A DNA stretch of 64,000 nt from Thermoproteota archaeon. GTDB taxonomy: Archaea > Thermoproteota > Korarchaeia > Korarchaeales > Korarchaeaceae. The notes beneath the pieces were generated by a model. The model did no database searches, had not been told where the DNA came from, and was given only the letters and a program-made list of their open reading frames with translations. The translations under genes were made by a program, and so were the position numbers. The stretch's first letter is position 1; each line of letters starts with the position of its first letter. The DNA is taken from contig JAOZGN010000024.1 in NCBI GenBank assembly GCA_027491555.1, positions 1 to 64,000 of the forward strand, given 5' to 3'. Below are positions 1-7,218 of the stretch, one piece after another.

Positions 1-2
1 AC

Positions 3-356
3 CAGGTAGTCGGGGGAAGGCACTTCTTCACCGTCTCGGCGTCCGACCTGAGCGCCTTCCTGAACGCCGCCATAAGGGCTTGGGTGGAGGCATCCGCAGC
101 GGTAGAGGCCAGCGCCCAGGCGGAGGCACACGCGGCGGCGCTGTCCTCTGCGCGGGCCCGCGCCGAGGCTGCAGTCGACTCGCTCGCGGAGGCCATGGCA
201 GAGTCCTCTGCTGCCGCCTCTGCCTTGGCTGAAGCAGAAGCTGCCGCGTCTGCTCTGTCGGACGCCACCTCAATCGTCGAGGCCTACGTACACGCATTCA
301 TAACCGGGGAGTGCTGCACCTGCGAGGAGTGCCCGCCGTGCCCGTACAAACCCTGA
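3..356 (+). CDS. C-terminal part of an Ala-rich protein with a Cys-rich tail (5' end outside window)
   Basis: The reading frame is open from the left edge, so this is the end of a longer gene. About 117 residues are visible. A stretch of roughly 70 residues is dominated by Ala, Glu and Ser with heptad-like spacing, suggesting a long helix or coiled coil. The last 20 residues hold five cysteines in the pattern CCTCEECPPC followed by Pro and Lys. Such a tail could bind metal or form disulfides. I do not recognise a family. A stalk or fibre-like surface protein is one possibility, but no signal peptide can be seen because the N-terminus is missing. Confidence 0.6.
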   Translation, partial: QVVGGRHFFTVSASDLSAFLNAAIRAWVEASAAVEASAQAEAHAAALSSARARAEAAVDSLAEAMAESSAAASALAEAEAAASALSDATSIVEAYVHAFITGECCTCEECPPCPYKP

Positions 357-686
357 TGAGTCCACAGAAAATCCAAGACAATGGGCTTCTATAGGCTAAT
401 AGGCAACGGATCAAGCTAGATTGAATGCTCCGACTGGTAGCTCCGCCACAGGAGGCTGATATACCCGGTCCGAGGTAAACCTCCCAAGAAGGAGACCCTC
501 TAGGAGTGCCTGGAATTCAGTCCCACGCGGTAATGTGGTTTCCGAGGTCGCCCCGCTCGCGACTTGACGCTCGGCGCCCAGGAGGACTTGAGGCGATGAT
601 CTGCAGCAGCTCCAGCCCCGGTGAAACCTCGGTTTCACCGGGGTGTGGGAAGACATAAGGTCCGTTTCACGCCCTCAAGGTGCCTG
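357..686. other. 330-base non-coding stretch containing a long palindrome
   Basis: No convincing gene is present. A minus-strand frame at 411-656 is open, but it has no homology I recognise and runs through the palindrome at 616-643, so I treat it as chance. The stretch is less GC-rich near 370-420 than its surroundings. I see no tRNA, SRP or RNase P signature. The palindrome is listed separately. Confidence 0.5.
616..643. repeat. 28-base perfect palindrome (13-base arms, 2-base centre)
   Basis: The left arm CCCCGGTGAAACC (616-628) is the exact reverse complement of the right arm GGTTTCACCGGGG (631-643), separated by TC. It lies about 45 bases before the likely ATG of the next gene. It could be a regulator operator, or the stem of a transcript hairpin if the loop opens by a pair. 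No T-tract follows it, so a terminator role is less likely. Confidence 0.85.
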
Positions 687-1991
687 ATGGTGGCCAGAGG
701 GACTTGGAGGGTCGCCGTCGCCGTGATTGTTCTCGCGGTCACCTCGGGCCTCCTCCTCTCTCGAAGCGACTTGAGGCTTCTAAGACCACCCGAAGTGTTG
801 GCGGAGGACCTCTCGCCTCGGTGTCAGTGCGGAGTCACGCAGGGTACTCGGACGGTACCCGCCGTGAGGGAGCTCAGGATAGAGGGGGTGAAAGCCTCCG
901 CTAGGTTCAGAACGGGGTGGCCAGCCTACGTTTCCGTGAAGGTCTGGCTGGCGGTTGATACCCCGGTGGTCTGGCGCTCCCTCGGGCTGATTCTCCCAGA
1001 CCAAATCAATGCGGTAGTGACCCATGTGGAGGACTGCTGCGCGAGGGACCCAGGAGCCTGGGCCACCGATCTCTACGCCTCCACTGGTGGGACGGAGAGG
1101 GAGTCTCTCATAGGAGAGTTGACCTACTCGCTCTCGCTGGTAGACGCCGAGGGCAGGGAGGTTTGGAGGATTGACTCAGAGCCCCCGATCTACGGGGGCC
1201 TCTGGGACAGCACGTCACCGGGGTACAACAGAACCACTTGGAGCCTCCGAAGGTGGGGGTGGTTCTTGGTGCCCGACCTGCGGCCTGGGAAGTACACATT
1301 GAGGTTGGTGATCAGGGAGGTTCTAACAAACCTGACCGCAGAGGCCGAGGAGGTCGTCGAGGTGGTGAGGGGCGAGGACCCCCTGTCCGCATTCTCCCCT
1401 CGACCGATCGACGTCGAGATCGCTGGGGGAGTCTGGAAGAGGTTCCTCAGAGAGGCAGCTAGCATGGGCTGGCGGCCGTGCCTGACGTCGGAGGGTATTA
1501 TCTGGGACGTCGAAGTGGCCCCCGCCGACGACCCGATGCCCGCGCGGACTTGGAGCTCTGCTCTGGTCTCTACCGCGGACGGTGGGCCCAGGGCGGTCAT
1601 TGTTCAGGTAACCGTGTTCTCCGACGAGGAGAGGGCCGCAAAGTGGGTGAGATTCTTCGCCCCACCGAGGTCCGAGGGATCGCGAGAGCTGAGCGGGATA
1701 GGCAGCGAAGCAGTCATGCTACGCCGTCCCAAGGAATCCTTCAGGAATCCCACAACGGGAGAGGTGATGGTGACCGGGCCGAGCGTGGAGCTGCTGTTCA
1801 GAAGGGGGAACGTCGTCGCATACCTGTACTCGGAAGAGTTCAACTTTGATCGAGTGATTCAAGCCTGGAAGGCCTGCTGGCCTGCTGGAGTTCCGGAGGG
1901 GAGAACAGTTCTGTCCTCCGAAGTCGAACTCCTGGCGCTCGCCAGGCTTATTGATGCTAACCTCATACCCTCTCTGGGAGCGGGTGGATAG
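687..1991 (+). CDS. Secreted or membrane-anchored protein of unknown function
   Basis: About 434 residues. I chose the ATG at 687 because AAGGTG lies just before it and the protein then starts with a short basic segment and a hydrophobic signal/anchor helix (VAVAVIVLAVTSGLLLS). Upstream in-frame codons overlap the palindrome. The mature part is soluble-looking and rich in beta-prone sequence. A Cys pair (CQCG) near residue 47 and an adjacent CC near residue 119 may form disulfides. I recognise no enzyme motif. Its stop overlaps the start region of the membrane HTH regulator, so the two are probably cotranscribed and functionally linked, for example as an extracellular sensor and its regulator. 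That pairing is inference. Confidence 0.75.
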   Translation: MVARGTWRVAVAVIVLAVTSGLLLSRSDLRLLRPPEVLAEDLSPRCQCGVTQGTRTVPAVRELRIEGVKASARFRTGWPAYVSVKVWLAVDTPVVWRSLGLILPDQINAVVTHVEDCCARDPGAWATDLYASTGGTERESLIGELTYSLSLVDAEGREVWRIDSEPPIYGGLWDSTSPGYNRTTWSLRRWGWFLVPDLRPGKYTLRLVIREVLTNLTAEAEEVVEVVRGEDPLSAFSPRPIDVEIAGGVWKRFLREAASMGWRPCLTSEGIIWDVEVAPADDPMPARTWSSALVSTADGGPRAVIVQVTVFSDEERAAKWVRFFAPPRSEGSRELSGIGSEAVMLRRPKESFRNPTTGEVMVTGPSVELLFRRGNVVAYLYSEEFNFDRVIQAWKACWPAGVPEGRTVLSSEVELLALARLIDANLIPSLGAGG

Positions 1992-2514
1992 CTTGGAACT
2001 CGGCCGTAAGAGAGGCTTGACGCTGGCCGCACTCTTCGCCTCAGTTGTGACGCTGACCAATCTGCTCACCAAGAGGGAGACGCTCGTTATCTTGGTGCCC
2101 GGCGGAGACAGGGTCGTGGTGACGAGCCCCCTGATGTACAGCCTCAGAGAGGTTCTGATGATGTCAGCCGCGGCGACCGTAGCCGGATTCTCTCTAGCTC
2201 TTCTCTTAACGGAGAAGGGATCGGGCTCAACCGGTCCCAGCCCTGAAGGGCTAACCTGGAGGAGTCCCAGCTTGGAAGAAGTGCTGAGGATGCTGGACCC
2301 CAAGGACAGGGAGATAGTCAGGTTCCTCGTTAGGAAGGGAGGGGAGGCGCTCCAGCGGGAGGTGTGGGCGGAACTCGGGATGAGCAGAGTGACTGCGTCA
2401 AGGAGGTTGGACTCTCTGGAGGAGAGGGGGGTCGTGGTCAGGGAGAGGGTGGGGGGCACATACAGGGTTAGGCTGAATGACTGGCTCAGGAGGCTCGCGT
2501 CGGTAGGAAGCTGA
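1984..2514 (+). CDS. Membrane-bound winged-helix transcription regulator
   Basis: About 176 residues from GTG 1984, which is preceded by GGGAG and overlaps the previous gene by eight bases. TTG 1993 is an alternative. Two hydrophobic helices lie at roughly residues 8-25 and 50-75 with a short external loop between them. A linker leads to a C-terminal winged helix (about 95-170) with the recognition-helix pattern MSRVTASRRLDSLEERG typical of MarR/ArsR-like archaeal DNA-binding domains. The layout fits a one-component regulator that senses an outside or membrane signal, probably via the coupled secreted protein. The ligand is unknown. Confidence 0.8.
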   Translation: MDSLELGRKRGLTLAALFASVVTLTNLLTKRETLVILVPGGDRVVVTSPLMYSLREVLMMSAAATVAGFSLALLLTEKGSGSTGPSPEGLTWRSPSLEEVLRMLDPKDREIVRFLVRKGGEALQREVWAELGMSRVTASRRLDSLEERGVVVRERVGGTYRVRLNDWLRRLASVGS

Positions 2515-2569
2515 AGTACCACGCTGCTTCCCGATCCGCGCTTTGATCATCGCCGAACAAGGCTAAATG

Positions 2570-3310
2570 TTAAGGCGAGAGCACTTCGACCGCGGCCTTC
2601 GCAAGTGCCCTCCGAGACCTGTCAACCTTGCGCGATGAGAACCTCACCCTCCAGACCCCCTCGAACAGCTCGTCGGTAATCGCTAGCCCGGCCGCCAGCC
2701 TGACCCCCCTGAACTCCGCCACCGCCATCAGGGCAGAGCACTCCATCTCAACCGCCAGGGTCCCGAGCGACGAGTACCTTCGAACCTTTCCGACGGTCTC
2801 GCGAAACGGCGCGTCGGTGGTCCAGACCCCGCCCCTCAGCACCCTTACGCCCGCCCTTCCGAGCGAGGACTCCAGGGCCTCGATCATCTCTAGGTCAGCG
2901 CGGGGAGCCCTCTCAGGCGGCAGGTAGTGATAGCTCGTCCCCTCCTCCCTGATGGCCCACTCCGGCAGCACCACGTCGCCAATCCTAACATCAGGTGATA
3001 TGGAGCCCGCCTCTCCCAGGACCAAGATCCTCTCCGCCCCACTTGCCGCCAGGACCTCCAGCAGCATTGCGGCCGCCGGCGCCCCGAAGTAGGCCTGCAG
3101 AAATGGGATACCCTCGACGTGGAACCTCTCCAAGCATCCGGCCGCCCGGCACCTTTCCGGGGTCGCCCCGAGGGTCTCGGCGGCGAGCCTAAAGATCCTG
3201 GGGGTCAGGGCGATGACGGCCGAACCTGCCCCCAACCAGTCAACCCTCAGCTCGGATGGATCTATTATGGGTTTGTCCCCCTCTGCTGGCAGGAAGTCGC
3301 GGATCGGCAC
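2570..3310 (-). CDS. Nucleoside phosphorylase (PNP/UDP family), paralog 1
   Basis: 246 residues, the usual length for the family. It matches the trimeric/hexameric purine-uridine phosphorylase fold (PF01048): a Gly-rich strand LVLGEAGSIS with DVRIGDVVLP following it, the mid-protein TTDAPF motif, and the VEMECSALMAVA motif that carries the ribose-binding Met-Glu pair. It should split a nucleoside with phosphate to free base and ribose-1-phosphate. Substrate choice (uridine, inosine, MTA) cannot be read from the sequence. A TATA-like CCTTAATAG lies about 28 bases before the GTG start, suggesting its own leaderless transcript rather than cotranscription with the upstream CofE-like gene 45 bases away. 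Confidence 0.88.
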   Translation of the reverse strand: MPIRDFLPAEGDKPIIDPSELRVDWLGAGSAVIALTPRIFRLAAETLGATPERCRAAGCLERFHVEGIPFLQAYFGAPAAAMLLEVLAASGAERILVLGEAGSISPDVRIGDVVLPEWAIREEGTSYHYLPPERAPRADLEMIEALESSLGRAGVRVLRGGVWTTDAPFRETVGKVRRYSSLGTLAVEMECSALMAVAEFRGVRLAAGLAITDELFEGVWRVRFSSRKVDRSRRALAKAAVEVLSP

Positions 3311-3355
3311 ACCTGTCGGATCTAATCGGCTGGCTATTAAGGCCTCTCAGGAGGT

Positions 3356-4252
3356 TCAGACGAGCCTGAGGATCTTGGCGAGGGCCGTCTTCAGGAGTCC
3401 CTTGAGGAATGCCCTGCCCATGTTGGAGACCGGGGCCGTAACCATGGAGTACCTGGCGTCGTCGCTCAGCGTCACCGGCGCCCCCCTGACGAGCACTGCA
3501 GGGATTCCCTCGGACCCCTGCCCCATGAGAAGGGCGGCCGCTGCCGCCAGCTCGTCGGCCACGAGGTCCACGCCCCCAAACTTAGGCTTCCCATAGAGGT
3601 CCGGCTCCCCGAACGACCTCCTCACGGGGTCGATTCCGGAGACGCCCACGGCCCAGTCCACGGAGCCCATCCTGAACGGCGCGAAGTCCGTGTCCGAGAT
3701 CACCACGCCGACCCTGGCCCCCGTCAGCTCCCTGATGCGCTCCGCTATCTCTCGGGCCTCGGCGTCTGGGTCGGGGGGAGGAAGCGCGGCCATACCCCCC
3801 GGGCAGTTGGACCAGTCGATCCCTGCGTCCGTGATCACGACTCCGGCCACCTCGGCCAGTATCGTCCCCCCCTCCTCCTCGACCATCGCCCTCGCCGTCT
3901 CCGGGTCCGGGGAGAACTCCTCCGGAAAGCCGGTCCCCCTGCTTGCCTCCGAGAAGGGACGTATCAGCACGATCCTCCCGACGCTCCTGACGAGCTCCAC
4001 AAGCCAGGCTGGCCTGCCCGCTATCCTGGCCAAGATCCTGGACTTGAGGGAAGGCCTGACCTCAGAGATCCGCACCAAGTGGCCCTTCGCCTTGGAGACC
4101 ACCTTGCTCGCTACCACCAGCACGTCGCCGTCACTGAGCTCGATTCCCATGGAATCGATCGTGGAGAGGATTACACTCGGGAGATCGTCTCCCTGCCTGA
4201 GTTCCGGGAGCTTCAACCCAATTAACTCAATCCTTCCACCTAGATTAGACAT
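3356..4252 (-). CDS. CofE-like glutamate ligase family protein, copy 1
   Basis: About 298 residues from ATG 4252, chosen for the GGGGGGAGG ribosome site nine bases upstream. The family (coenzyme F420-0:gamma-glutamyl ligase, COG1478) adds L-glutamate to F420-0 with GTP. Seen here are the N-terminal GDVLVVASKVVSKAKG motif, the central SDTDF region, and the ADELAAAAALLMGQ helix near the C-terminus. The usual GRPWR-type segment after SDT/SDS is replaced by APFRMG, and about 40 residues extend beyond the normal end, finishing in an amphipathic helix rich in Leu, Ala and Lys. Function in F420 synthesis is therefore not certain. It is divergent from the membrane gene at 4386, and the same pair recurs at 26-28.6 kb. 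Confidence 0.82.
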   Translation of the reverse strand: MSNLGGRIELIGLKLPELRQGDDLPSVILSTIDSMGIELSDGDVLVVASKVVSKAKGHLVRISEVRPSLKSRILARIAGRPAWLVELVRSVGRIVLIRPFSEASRGTGFPEEFSPDPETARAMVEEEGGTILAEVAGVVITDAGIDWSNCPGGMAALPPPDPDAEAREIAERIRELTGARVGVVISDTDFAPFRMGSVDWAVGVSGIDPVRRSFGEPDLYGKPKFGGVDLVADELAAAAALLMGQGSEGIPAVLVRGAPVTLSDDARYSMVTAPVSNMGRAFLKGLLKTALAKILRLV

Positions 4253-4282
4253 GAAATATCCTCCCCCCTGATTAGACGCCAA

Positions 4283-4385
4283 GACTATTAGCTGGTTTGC
4301 CTTCTACATACAAGCGTTCGTGGGGTTTGATTCCCACTATGAATGAACCTGACAGGTCGAAAGGGAGTGCAGGAGGAGGTTGAAA
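4283..4385. promoter_or_regulatory. Divergent promoter region between CofE-like gene 1 and membrane protein 1
   Basis: The minus-strand TATA-like GCTAATAGT at about 4284-4292 suits the CofE-like gene. On the plus strand the membrane gene has a strong AGGAGGAGG ribosome site at about 4371-4379. A small hairpin (GTGGG/CCCAC around 4320-4337) lies in between. Confidence 0.45.
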
Positions 4386-5798
4386 ATGTCCCCAAGGTCT
4401 CACGCGCTTTCCGCTTCCCGCACAAATATACCAGAGATTGCGTCGCTTGCCTGGGTGCTCTTGGCCACGATTGTGCTGCTGGAGAGCACGGGGGACTGGG
4501 TGCCGAAGCAGGTCGACCCACTGAGCTTCCTCGGCAGGGCCGTGGGGCTCCTGGCGGCTGGGATGGCCCTCATCATTCTGTATTTCATTGTGCTGCAGAG
4601 GCTGGAGGCCCTTCTCTGGAGGGACTGGAAGTACTTCACCTGGGGCCAGGCACTCCTGGCATACTTCCTGCTCATCGAACTCATCGACTCGGCCTTCGCC
4701 CTCCCTGAGTACGTGCACATGATGGAACTCCTCACGATCCTAATCTCGGTGGGGATATGCTCCTGGTCACTCACGTCGATAATGGCCAGGCTGGCCTCGC
4801 TAGTGACCGCCAAGAGGGGGGTTCCCAGGGTTCGACCGACCTGGATCTTCGCGGCGTGGCTCGTTGTGCTGATCTCAGTCACTGCGTGGTCGCTTCGATA
4901 CATCAGGCCGCTCCCACGGCCGAGGTATCTGGACCTTATCTTGGACATTGCGATCGTGGGCGTGCTTGCCGCGAGCCTGTGGAGGCTCACCAAAGCCCTG
5001 GGGACGGTCACAGGGGCTGGCAGGTGGCTAGTCGAGGCCTCTATCATCTCGATGGCACTTGGCGCAGTGGCGGAACTCTACGTGATGTTCGAGGACCTGT
5101 TCCTCACCCCAAAGACGATGAACGTTTTCGGTTACACTCTCACGGGAGCCATCGCTCTTGGGGTGGCCATCTCCGGGTTCGGCTACTATCTGCTGGGAAC
5201 CACGCCATACAGGGAGCCTCCCCACATGGAGGGGGAGGGTGGACCGGAGATTGACTGGAGGGAGTTTGGCCTGGACATCGGAGAAGAGGGCGAGGTTATT
5301 CTGATGGAGTTCGAGCCTCTGACCTCTCCCTCGGAGATGATAGCTAGCCTGGTGTCGTGGCTTAGGGAGCTCGACATGAAGATCGTGGTGATCGCTAGAC
5401 GGGGGACCCCGCTAAGGGAGGTGACGTCGGAGTCGGACCTGACGATCCGGGTCAGCCCCGGCCGGATGGCCGCGCCTAAGGAGCTGTCTCCGGGCGAGCT
5501 GGAGGTGGGCCTGAGCCCATCCGTGATCCTGGGGATCGTGAGCAGGTTGATCACACCCGAGAAGAGGATGTCGCTCGTGGTGGAGAACGTCAGCGATATG
5601 ACCACTCTCATGGGGTTGGACGGGGCCTACCGCCTGATCAGGGCCCTCATAGACATGCTAATCCCGGAGAGGGCCGTGGTAGTGCTCGTAGTGAACCGAG
5701 GCGCCCACGGCGATCGGGAGATGAACCTGATAAGGGGCCTCGCCACTTGGATCATTAACGCCACCCGATACCCACCTGAGATCAAGAAGTTGGCCTGA
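4386..5798 (+). CDS. Polytopic membrane protein with DUF835-like C-terminal domain, copy 1
   Basis: 470 residues from ATG 4386, which is well spaced from AGGAGGAGG (TTG 4380 is the alternative). The first 280 residues form about seven hydrophobic helices. A loop then leads to a cytoplasmic alpha/beta domain of about 180 residues. That domain has the strand order VILMEFE, KIVVIARRG, LTIRVS, MSLVVENVSDMTTL and AVVVLVVN, resembling the archaeal DUF835 domain often found at the end of sensor-like membrane proteins. The biochemical role is unknown. It is clearly paralogous to the protein at 26077-27504: both contain TPLRE/SPAAP-type loops, VS.GRM..PK, and YRLIRALID or YRLLRALID. Each copy is divergent from a CofE-like gene. 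Confidence 0.78.
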   Translation: MSPRSHALSASRTNIPEIASLAWVLLATIVLLESTGDWVPKQVDPLSFLGRAVGLLAAGMALIILYFIVLQRLEALLWRDWKYFTWGQALLAYFLLIELIDSAFALPEYVHMMELLTILISVGICSWSLTSIMARLASLVTAKRGVPRVRPTWIFAAWLVVLISVTAWSLRYIRPLPRPRYLDLILDIAIVGVLAASLWRLTKALGTVTGAGRWLVEASIISMALGAVAELYVMFEDLFLTPKTMNVFGYTLTGAIALGVAISGFGYYLLGTTPYREPPHMEGEGGPEIDWREFGLDIGEEGEVILMEFEPLTSPSEMIASLVSWLRELDMKIVVIARRGTPLREVTSESDLTIRVSPGRMAAPKELSPGELEVGLSPSVILGIVSRLITPEKRMSLVVENVSDMTTLMGLDGAYRLIRALIDMLIPERAVVVLVVNRGAHGDREMNLIRGLATWIINATRYPPEIKKLA

Positions 5799-5800
5799 GG

Positions 5801-5806
5801 TTTTTT
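5801..5806 (+). terminator. T6 tract after membrane protein 1
   Basis: TTTTTT begins three bases after the stop codon and before the convergent deaminase gene. Archaeal termination commonly occurs at such T-tracts without a hairpin. Confidence 0.55.
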
Positions 5807-5828
5807 GGGATCTAGGTTAAAATGGTCC

Positions 5829-7154
5829 TCAGCCGGATGCGAGCCTCGCTGCGGCCCGAGAGGCCCGCTCCACCACCTCCCGCGCGTCCATCGTCATTAC
5901 CCGTCTGGCCCTGACAATCACCCTCCCATCGATTATCACCGTGTCCACGTCGTCGCCGGTGGCAGAGAAGACCAGCGCCGATACCGGGTCCCTGTGAGTA
6001 GAGAGGTGGGGCTTCCTGAGGTCCACTAGGATTAGGTCGGCCCTCTTGCCGGCCTCCAGCGTTCCGATCTCATCGACGAGTCCCAGCGCCCTCGCCCCAT
6101 TCACAGTCGCCATCCTGAGCACGTCCCAGGAGGTCAGCGCCCTCGAGTCGAGCCTACTCCCCCTCTGGAGGAGGGCTGCAAGGCGCATCTCTCTGAACAT
6201 GTCGAGGGAGTCGTTGCTAGCCGGACCGTCGGTCCCCAGGGCGACGTTCACCCCCTCCCTGAGCATGTCAGCTATCGGAGCGATGCCGGAGGCCAGCTTC
6301 AGGTTGCTGGCTGGGCAGTGGACCACGCTCGCCCCCTTGGAGGCCAAGAGTGAGATCTCCTCCCGGTCGAGCCAGACCCCGTGAGCCGCCAGGACGTTGG
6401 GTCCCAGCACCCCGAGGGAGTTCAGGTAGGAGGGAGGTCTCTCTCCAGCCCTTTCACTGAGCTCCTCAACCTCCCGCCTGGTCTCGGAGAGGTGTATGTG
6501 GAGCCTCAGACCCCTGGACCTGGCGAGCTCGGCGGAGGCGCGGAGGAGCTCCTCAGAGCACGTGTACGGGGCGTGCGGACCCACTGCGGTCTTTATCCTG
6601 CCGCCGCCAGCCATGTGCCACTCCTCTATGAACCTCTCGGCCTCCCTGAGCTCCTTAACGGTCTTGTCCGGGTCCCTCTCCCAGCCGGGGGCGTCTATCA
6701 TCCCGTAGGACAGGACTGCCCTCACCCCGGACTCCAAAGCGGCCCTGGCCACTGAGTCCTCGTGGAAGTACATGTCTGAGAAGGTGGTTGTTCCCGAGAG
6801 GAGCATCTCCAAGATCCCCAGCCTCGCGCCGTCTAGCACGTCCTCTGGACCCATCCTGGCCTCTACCCTCCATATCTCCCTGAGCCACTCGTCCAGCGGC
6901 CTGTCGGAGGCGAGTCCCCTCAGCAGGGTCATGGCCACGTGAGTGTGGGCGTTTACCAGACCGGGTAGGGCGACCATGCCCCTCCCCTCGACGACCTCCT
7001 CTGCGGAGACGGGCGGCATGGAGGACCTCCTGCCGACGGAGACGATCCTACCTCCCTCGACGGCCACGTACCCGTCCCGGATCACGAGCCCTGGCGGGTC
7101 GACGGGGATCATTGCGGAGGCCAGCACCAAGAGGTCCACGTTCAGCCTAGCCAT
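5829..7154 (-). CDS. mtaD: 5-methylthioadenosine/S-adenosylhomocysteine deaminase-type amidohydrolase
   Basis: 441 residues from ATG 7154. This is a metal-dependent amidohydrolase of the TRZ/ATZ-MtaD subgroup. The zinc site is visible: LVNAHTHVAM near residue 60, then GPHAPYTCS, HIHLSETRREVE, LAAHGVWL and GTDGPASNDSLDMF. The last of these carries the Asp that activates water and the SND loop typical of MTA/SAH/adenosine deaminases. It probably deaminates MTA, SAH or adenosine to the inosine form, feeding purine and methionine salvage together with the nucleoside phosphorylases in this window. The C-terminal VALGTDG and GTLEAGKRADLILVDL segments are standard. It shares a bidirectional promoter with the LarA-family gene. 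Confidence 0.85.
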   Translation of the reverse strand: MARLNVDLLVLASAMIPVDPPGLVIRDGYVAVEGGRIVSVGRRSSMPPVSAEEVVEGRGMVALPGLVNAHTHVAMTLLRGLASDRPLDEWLREIWRVEARMGPEDVLDGARLGILEMLLSGTTTFSDMYFHEDSVARAALESGVRAVLSYGMIDAPGWERDPDKTVKELREAERFIEEWHMAGGGRIKTAVGPHAPYTCSEELLRASAELARSRGLRLHIHLSETRREVEELSERAGERPPSYLNSLGVLGPNVLAAHGVWLDREEISLLASKGASVVHCPASNLKLASGIAPIADMLREGVNVALGTDGPASNDSLDMFREMRLAALLQRGSRLDSRALTSWDVLRMATVNGARALGLVDEIGTLEAGKRADLILVDLRKPHLSTHRDPVSALVFSATGDDVDTVIIDGRVIVRARRVMTMDAREVVERASRAAARLASG

Positions 7155-7179
7155 CTTCAGCCGAGGCGGCCCTCGGTCC

Positions 7180-7198
7180 GTCAAAACGTTTTATCCAC
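7180..7198. promoter_or_regulatory. Bidirectional promoter between deaminase and LarA-family gene
   Basis: The segment CAAAACGTTTTATCC contains AACGTTTTAT, 22-30 bases before the plus-strand ATG at 7219. Its complement GATAAAACG is about 30 bases before the minus-strand ATG at 7154. Both fit archaeal TATA spacing for leaderless or short-leader transcripts. Confidence 0.55.
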
Positions 7199-7218
7199 CG
7201 ACCGACTCGCGGAACGCG

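Noticed and set aside
411..656. Minus-strand 81-codon frame in the first intergenic region
   Set aside because: It crosses the perfect palindrome, has no family similarity I recognise and no promoter.
4317..4340. Possible tRNA T-arm (GTGGGGTTTGATTCCCAC)
   Set aside because: The loop is eight bases and lacks the TTC of a T-loop, and no acceptor or anticodon arms fit.
6943..7218. Longer upstream extension of the LarA-family frame
   Set aside because: It runs antisense through the deaminase gene and the shared promoter. The family homology starts at ATG 7219.
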